From the NCBI RefSeq assembly GCF_000716535.1, contig NZ_JNWV01000028.1, positions 130,921-194,920 of the forward strand: 64,000 bases of DNA, written 5' to 3'. Below are positions 59,365-64,000 of the stretch, one piece after another. The position numbers and the translations under genes are program-made. The stretch's first letter is position 1; the number at the start of each line of letters is the position of its first letter. This DNA comes from Streptomyces flaveolus. Lineage in GTDB: Bacteria > Actinomycetota > Actinomycetes > Streptomycetales > Streptomycetaceae. The notes under the pieces were generated by a model. The model did not search any database. It had not been told where the DNA came from and saw only the letters and a program-made list of their open reading frames with translations.

Positions 59365-62300
59365 ATGAGCACAGGACCAGTCAGACGCGGGGCCGCCCTG
59401 CTCGCTGCGGGGCTGGTGAGCGCCCTGCTCCCGGCCGGCCCGGCGGTCGCGGCACCGCACCCCCAGGGCCCCGGCGCGAGCGGCACCACCACCGTCACCC
59501 TCGTCACCGGCGACGAGGTGACCGTCACCGACCTCGGGCACGGCAGACAGACGGTCACCGTACGGCGGCCCGTGGGCGCCACCGGTGCCGTACGGACGCA
59601 GCGCGGCGACGGCCACCTCACCGTCGTACCGGACGAGGCGCTGCCGTACCTGCGGGCCGGCAGCCTGGACCGGAGGCTGTTCGACGTCAGCGGGCTGATC
59701 CGGCAGGGGCTCACCGACGCCGAGACCGACGCCCTGCCACTGATCGTCACCTACGACAGGAGCGCGCGGACCACGACCCCGGGCGGTGCCGAGCGGACCC
59801 GCGCGCTGCCCAGTCTGCGCGGGGCCGCCGTGGAGGCCGGCAAGGGGCGTGCCTTCTGGCGGTCGTTCACCCGGACGCCCGGCATCGACAAGGTGTGGCT
59901 CGACGGGCGGGTGCGGGCCGAACTCGCCGAGAGCAACGCCCAGATCGGCACCGCGGCGGGCTGGGACGCGGGGCTGACCGGCAAGGGCGTCACCGTGGCC
60001 GTCCTGGACTCCGGCGCCGACCTCGGCCATCCCGACCTCGCGGGCCGGGTGAGCACCGCCAAGAGCTTCATCGACGGGCAGGAGGTCGCCGACCGCAACG
60101 GCCACGGCACCCACGTCACCTCCACCGTCGGCGGCAGCGGCGCGGCCTCCGACGGCAAGGAGAAGGGCGTGGCGCCGGGCGCGGACCTCGCCGTCGGCAA
60201 GGTGCTCAGCGACCAGGGCTCGGGCAGCGAGTCCCAGATCATCGCCGGGATGGAGTGGGCGGCACGGGACGTGCACGCCCGGATCGTCTCCATGAGCCTG
60301 GGCTCCACGGAGCCGAGCGACGGCACCGATCCCATGGCGCAGGCGGTGAACACCCTCTCGAAGGAGACCGGCGCGCTGTTCGTCGTCGCCGCCGGCAACA
60401 CCGGTGCCCCCTCCTCCGTCGGCTCACCGGGCGCCGCCGACGCCGCACTCACCGTCGGCGCGGTCGACTCCGCCGACCAGGCCGCCTGGTTCACCTCCGC
60501 CGGACCCCGGTACGGCGACAACGCCCTCAAGCCCGACCTCGCCGCCCCCGGCGTGGACATCCTCGCCGCCCGCTCCGGTCTCGTCGGCGGCTCCGGCCCC
60601 TACACCTCCATGAGCGGTACGTCCATGGCGACCCCGCAGGTCGCGGGCGTCGCGGCGCTGCTCGCCGAACAGCATCCCGACTGGACCGGCGCGCGGCTGA
60701 AGGACGCCCTGATGTCCAGCTCGAAGCAGCTCGACGCCTCCGCCTACACGCTGGGCGCGGGCCGGGTGAGCGTGCCGGACGCGGTGCGCGCCACGGTCAC
60801 CGCCACCGGCAGCGCCGACCTCGGCTTCCACCGCTGGCCCTACGACGCGGACGAGCCGGTCACCCGGACCGTCACCTACACCAACTCCTCCGACGCCCCG
60901 GTCGAGTTGCGGCTGTCGGTGCGCGGCGCCCCGGACGGCGTCGCCACCCTCGCCGACGACACCCTCACCGTGCCCGCCCACGGCACGGCCTCCACCACGG
61001 TCACCGGCGACGGGTCCAAGGCACCGGTCGGCGAGACCAGCGGCCGGATCGTGGCCACCGACCCGGCCGGCGACACGGTCGCGCACACCGTGTTCGGGCT
61101 GGTCAAGGAGGAGGAGCGGTACACGCTCACCGTCCACGTCAAGGACCGCTCGGGCGCGCCCGCCGCCGCCGACCTCACCGTGCAGCGGCTCGCCGAGGGC
61201 GCGGACGCCGAGCCCGCCCACGTCGGCGACTCGGGCACGCTCCGGCTGCGCCTGAAGCCCGGCACCTACTCCCTCGCCACCTTCCTCGACGTGCCCGGCA
61301 GCCACGGCGCCGACTCCCTCGGCCTCGGCTTCCTCACCGCCCCCGAGATCACCCTCGACCGGGACCGCGACATCACCCTGGACGGCCGCACGCTGCGGGA
61401 GATCCGGGCGGACGTGGACCGGCGCACCGAGACCCACCAGCTCGTCATGGAGTACGACCGGAAGGCGAACGGCGCCGACCTGTTCGGCGCGGTCCAGGTG
61501 CCCCTCACCTACGACAGCGTCTTCGCGGCGCCCACGCCCGAGGTCACGCGGGGCACCTTCGAGTACCGGACCGTATGGCGGCTGGCCAAGCCACAACTGG
61601 AGGTCAAGGGCGTCGGCGAGGCCACCGTCCAGCCGGGCGGCACCCTCGTCCCGGGCCGCACGAGACTGCCCCTGGTGGACGTCGGCGACGGACCCGTCAC
61701 CGGGGTGTCCGGCAAGGCCGTGCTCGCCCGTCTCGTCCCCGGCGCCGACCCGGCCGCGCTCGCGCGGGACGCGCAGGACGCGGGCGCCGAGGCCCTGTTC
61801 GTCACGGACGACGCCCCCGGCCGGCTGACGGCCTGGTGGGGCACCGACGACAACGCCGACCGGCCCCTGCTGATCGCCACCGTGAACCAGGCGGACGCGG
61901 CACGCCTCAGGGCGGCGGGCCGGGCCGACATGACGGGCACCGCCGACTCGCCGTACGTGTACGACCTCTCCGAGGGCCACCGGGGAGCCATCCCGGACCG
62001 GGACCTCACGTACGCGCCCGGCGCCCGCGAACTGGCCGCCGTGCGCGTCACGTTCCACGCGGCACGGCCGCAGAGCGGCGGCGAGTTCCGGTACTCGATC
62101 ACCGGCACCTTCCCGATCGGCCTCGGCTTCCAGGAGCGCGTCACCCTGCCCGCCGAGCGCACGGACTACGTCTCCACCGGTCCCGGCCAGCTGTGGCACG
62201 AGTCCGTCACCGCCGCCGACGGCGCGCTGGAGGAGCGCGGCGGGCTCGTCCGCTACGACGGCGGGACCCGGCCGGCGCTGCACTGGTTCCGGCCGGTGTG

Positions 62301-62976
62301 GCACCCGTGGATGGGCACCGGACTCGGCTGGGGCCAGCAGCGGGCCGGGAACCAGATCCAGCTGAACGTGCCCGGCTGGGGCGACTCCGGACCCGACCAC
62401 ACCGGCTTCGGCGACGTGTGGAGCGAGGACAGCGGGATGCGGCAGACCACCTCCGTCCGGCTCGACGGCACCCTCGTCGACCAGAACACCGGTTCCGCCG
62501 CCTACGTCAGGGACGCGCCCGCCGAGGAGCACACCTACCAGGTCGTCACCGACACCGCCCTCGACGCCGGCCGGTGGCCGCTCGCCACCCGGGGCCACTC
62601 CGAGTGGACCTTCCGCTCGGCGGCCACCCCCGAGGACCACTGGACGTACCTGCCGCTGATCAACCTCGCCTACGACCTCGACACCGACCTCGCCGGAGCC
62701 GTGCGCGGCGGGCAGCGGGTCCCCGTCGGGCTCGGCGCCTCCTACGTGGCGCGGGCCTCGGGCACCGGAAGGCTCGGCGGCGGCCGGCTGGAGGTGTCGT
62801 ACGACGACGGCACCACCTGGCGGAAGGTCCCCCTGCGCACCGGCCGGGACGCCTCCTGGCACGGCACGCTGACCGTGCCGCACGGCGCGTCGTCCGTCTC
62901 GCTGCGGGCCTCGGCCCGGGACGACAAGGGCGGATCGGTGACACAGGAGATCATCCGGGCGGTGGCGGTCCGGTAG
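59365..62976 (+). CDS. Secreted S8 subtilisin-like serine protease
   Basis: A 1203-residue secreted protease. The signal peptide (about residues 1-28, ending PAVAA) is followed by a propeptide and the S8 domain, with catalytic Asp in VAVLDSGADLGHPDL, His in NGHGTHVTSTVGG and Ser in SMSGTSMATPQVAG (about residue 420). A long C-terminal half follows with Ig-like/Fn3-like repeats (TVTYTNSSDAPVELRLSV; TLTVHVKDRSGAPAAADLTV) and a beta-rich end. No anchor is seen. GAAGAGG precedes ATG 59365; longer frames start inside the repeat leader. It probably degrades extracellular proteins. The leader repeats may affect expression. Confidence 0.93.
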   Translation: MSTGPVRRGAALLAAGLVSALLPAGPAVAAPHPQGPGASGTTTVTLVTGDEVTVTDLGHGRQTVTVRRPVGATGAVRTQRGDGHLTVVPDEALPYLRAGSLDRRLFDVSGLIRQGLTDAETDALPLIVTYDRSARTTTPGGAERTRALPSLRGAAVEAGKGRAFWRSFTRTPGIDKVWLDGRVRAELAESNAQIGTAAGWDAGLTGKGVTVAVLDSGADLGHPDLAGRVSTAKSFIDGQEVADRNGHGTHVTSTVGGSGAASDGKEKGVAPGADLAVGKVLSDQGSGSESQIIAGMEWAARDVHARIVSMSLGSTEPSDGTDPMAQAVNTLSKETGALFVVAAGNTGAPSSVGSPGAADAALTVGAVDSADQAAWFTSAGPRYGDNALKPDLAAPGVDILAARSGLVGGSGPYTSMSGTSMATPQVAGVAALLAEQHPDWTGARLKDALMSSSKQLDASAYTLGAGRVSVPDAVRATVTATGSADLGFHRWPYDADEPVTRTVTYTNSSDAPVELRLSVRGAPDGVATLADDTLTVPAHGTASTTVTGDGSKAPVGETSGRIVATDPAGDTVAHTVFGLVKEEERYTLTVHVKDRSGAPAAADLTVQRLAEGADAEPAHVGDSGTLRLRLKPGTYSLATFLDVPGSHGADSLGLGFLTAPEITLDRDRDITLDGRTLREIRADVDRRTETHQLVMEYDRKANGADLFGAVQVPLTYDSVFAAPTPEVTRGTFEYRTVWRLAKPQLEVKGVGEATVQPGGTLVPGRTRLPLVDVGDGPVTGVSGKAVLARLVPGADPAALARDAQDAGAEALFVTDDAPGRLTAWWGTDDNADRPLLIATVNQADAARLRAAGRADMTGTADSPYVYDLSEGHRGAIPDRDLTYAPGARELAAVRVTFHAARPQSGGEFRYSITGTFPIGLGFQERVTLPAERTDYVSTGPGQLWHESVTAADGALEERGGLVRYDGGTRPALHWFRPVWHPWMGTGLGWGQQRAGNQIQLNVPGWGDSGPDHTGFGDVWSEDSGMRQTTSVRLDGTLVDQNTGSAAYVRDAPAEEHTYQVVTDTALDAGRWPLATRGHSEWTFRSAATPEDHWTYLPLINLAYDLDTDLAGAVRGGQRVPVGLGASYVARASGTGRLGGGRLEVSYDDGTTWRKVPLRTGRDASWHGTLTVPHGASSVSLRASARDDKGGSVTQEIIRAVAVR

Positions 62977-62994
62977 CGCCGCGGCCGAGGGCGT

Positions 62995-64000
62995 TCAGAC
63001 GACGCCCCGGATCACGCCCAGCTCCGCCAGGTCCTGTGGACGGATGCGGAGCTGGTCCGCGGTCGACCGGACCTCCTCCGGCGGGCGTTTCAGGATGGCG
63101 GCCGCCAGCTCCGGGGCGATCACCGAGAAGTAACTGTCCGGCGTGGCCCAGGTGTTGCCGGGCGCGGCCAGCGCGAGCGCGCCGCCCGAACCGCCCTCGC
63201 CGATGACGAGGGTGGTGACCGGCACCCGGGCGGCGGCCACCGCGCCGAACACCTCGGCGACGGCCGCGCCGACGCCCTGCCGCTCCGCCTCCGCGTCGTT
63301 CGCGGCACCCGGGGTGTCCACCAGCGTCAGCACGGGGATGCCGAGCCGGTCCGCCAGCCGGATCAGCCGGGCGGCGGTGCGGTACCCGGCGGGGCGGGTC
63401 GCCGTGCCGGTCTGCGCCGCGTAGGCCACGGTACGGCCGTCCCGCTCACCGAACCCGCACAGCATCCCGTCGGGATCGGTACCGCCGCACCGGTCACCGC
63501 TGATCGGCAGCCGGTCGTCGAAGTAGGCGTCCAGGTAGGCGTGCGCCCGTGGCCGTTCGGCCGCCCGGGCCCGTTCGACCGCCTCCCACCCGCTCCCGGG
63601 CAGCCCGCCCCGCCAGAGCGCACCCGGCACGGGTGCGGGCGCGTTGCCTCCGGCGGGTTCTGGGGTGGGGGTGGGCGGGTTGCCCCTGGCGGACCCTGGG
63701 GCGGAGGTGGGCGCGGGCCACTGGGTGGGCGCAAGGGTGGGCACGGGTGGAGCCGGGTCCGTCCCCTGGACGGGCTCTGGGGTGGAGGTGGGCGCGGTCT
63801 TCCGGGCGGACGGTGGGGCGGGTTCCGGCGGGGCGGGTTCGGTCCCCTGGGCGGACCCTGGGGTGGAGGTGGGCTCGGGCCACTGGGTGGGCGCAAGGGT
63901 GGGCCCGGGTGGTGCCGGGTCCGTCCCCTGGACGGGCTCTGGGGTGGGGGTGGGCGCGGTCTTCCGGGCGGACGGTGGGGCGGGGTCCGGCGGGGGGGGG
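62995..64000 (-). CDS. Acyl-CoA carboxyltransferase, partial (5' end outside window)
   Basis: The C-terminal 230 or so residues form an AccA-like carboxyltransferase domain (AYLDAYFDDRLPISGDRCGG, LADRLGIPVLTLVDTPGA, VIGEGGSGGALALAAPGNTW, SYFSVIAPELAAAILKR). The frame continues with no stop to the window edge through a Pro/Thr-rich linker made of 162-bp tandem repeats. An AccD-like domain therefore probably lies upstream, giving a fused beta-alpha carboxyltransferase. It transfers carboxyl from biotin to an acyl-CoA for fatty-acid or polyketide extender synthesis. GTG 63744 is a possible internal start but is not favoured. Confidence 0.82.
   Translation of the reverse strand, partial: PPPPDPAPPSARKTAPTPTPEPVQGTDPAPPGPTLAPTQWPEPTSTPGSAQGTEPAPPEPAPPSARKTAPTSTPEPVQGTDPAPPVPTLAPTQWPAPTSAPGSARGNPPTPTPEPAGGNAPAPVPGALWRGGLPGSGWEAVERARAAERPRAHAYLDAYFDDRLPISGDRCGGTDPDGMLCGFGERDGRTVAYAAQTGTATRPAGYRTAARLIRLADRLGIPVLTLVDTPGAANDAEAERQGVGAAVAEVFGAVAAARVPVTTLVIGEGGSGGALALAAPGNTWATPDSYFSVIAPELAAAILKRPPEEVRSTADQLRIRPQDLAELGVIRGVV
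63600..64000. repeat. 162-bp tandem repeat encoding Pro-rich linker
   Basis: GGTCTTCCGGGCGGACGGTG recurs with a 162-bp offset (CTT at 63799 and 63961), as does CACTGGGTGGGCGCAAGGGT (near 63719 and 63881). The encoded 54-residue unit is rich in Pro, Thr and Ala. The repeat continues past the window end, which finishes in a G-run. Confidence 0.8.

Noticed and set aside
58020..63206. 1728-codon open frame on the plus strand
   Set aside because: Spans the minus-strand protease gene and an alternative frame of the S8 protease, with no family motifs. Both real genes carry clear catalytic residues.

Overview
The window is high-GC actinobacterial chromosome, almost certainly Streptomyces. The signs are third-position G/C bias, GTG starts, tRNAs without an encoded CCA, very rare TTA codons, class F sortase, ANTAR/STAS regulators, an HrdA-type sigma factor and an MreB-like (Mbl) gene. 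From memory, the order ppdK - nirBD - nasA - dnaG/hrdA - mbl - S8 protease resembles a core region of the S. coelicolor chromosome. That synteny is recall, not a computed comparison.

Layout. 0.3-7 kb: an LtaS-type sulfatase, and a GDE/MGH1-like glycosidase pair divergent from a ROK regulator. 7-16.7 kb: ppdK behind a structured leader, a frameshifted VOC gene, a three-gene sugar ABC importer, and an SDR/TetR/quinone-reductase group sharing a putative TetR operator. 16.8-31.4 kb: nitrogen assimilation genes (nirD, nirB and an FAD oxidoreductase behind a GlnR-like box; a NasA-type nitrate reductase; a sirohydrochlorin chelatase for siroheme). Mixed among them are an IRED-like reductase with HxlR, a sortase with a secreted protein, an M4 protease, a GGCT, an arylamine N-acetyltransferase and a SanA-like protein. 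31.4-43 kb: housekeeping genes (dgt, ferredoxin reductase, dnaG, hrdA), an asymmetric heterodimeric ABC exporter, an FGGY kinase and a small membrane protein. 43.1-43.6 kb: two identical tRNA-Asn genes and one CAU-anticodon tRNA with clear terminators. 43.6-48.5 kb: an accessory-looking patch with decayed fragments, a lipoprotein, a small duplicated-motif secreted protein, an MFS transporter, an asparagine synthase pseudogene and a Ser/Thr kinase. 48.3-51.7 kb: STAS-ANTAR, STAS and MEDS-HATPase regulators, then mbl. 59.4-64 kb: a large secreted S8 protease and the 3' part of a carboxyltransferase gene that runs off the window.

The most notable locus is the minus-strand operon 59083 to 51850. 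It encodes a trypsin-co-occurring small protein (CU044_2847/TRYPCO1 type), a trypsin-VMAP-C protein, a MoxR-type AAA+ ATPase, and a 1313-residue SAV_2336-type protein with a vWA-like region, a pseudokinase and a degenerate HAD-like domain. It matches the predicted MoxR-vWA-VMAP, NTP-dependent conflict systems of multicellular bacteria, which are largely uncharacterised experimentally. The protease gene carries a TTA codon, which suggests BldA (developmental) control.

A second theme is in-frame or flanking minisatellites: 30-bp units at 83-296, 33-bp units inside a glycosidase, Asp/Ala/Pro repeats inside the nitrate reductase, about 14-bp units in the S8 protease leader, and a 162-bp unit in the carboxyltransferase linker.
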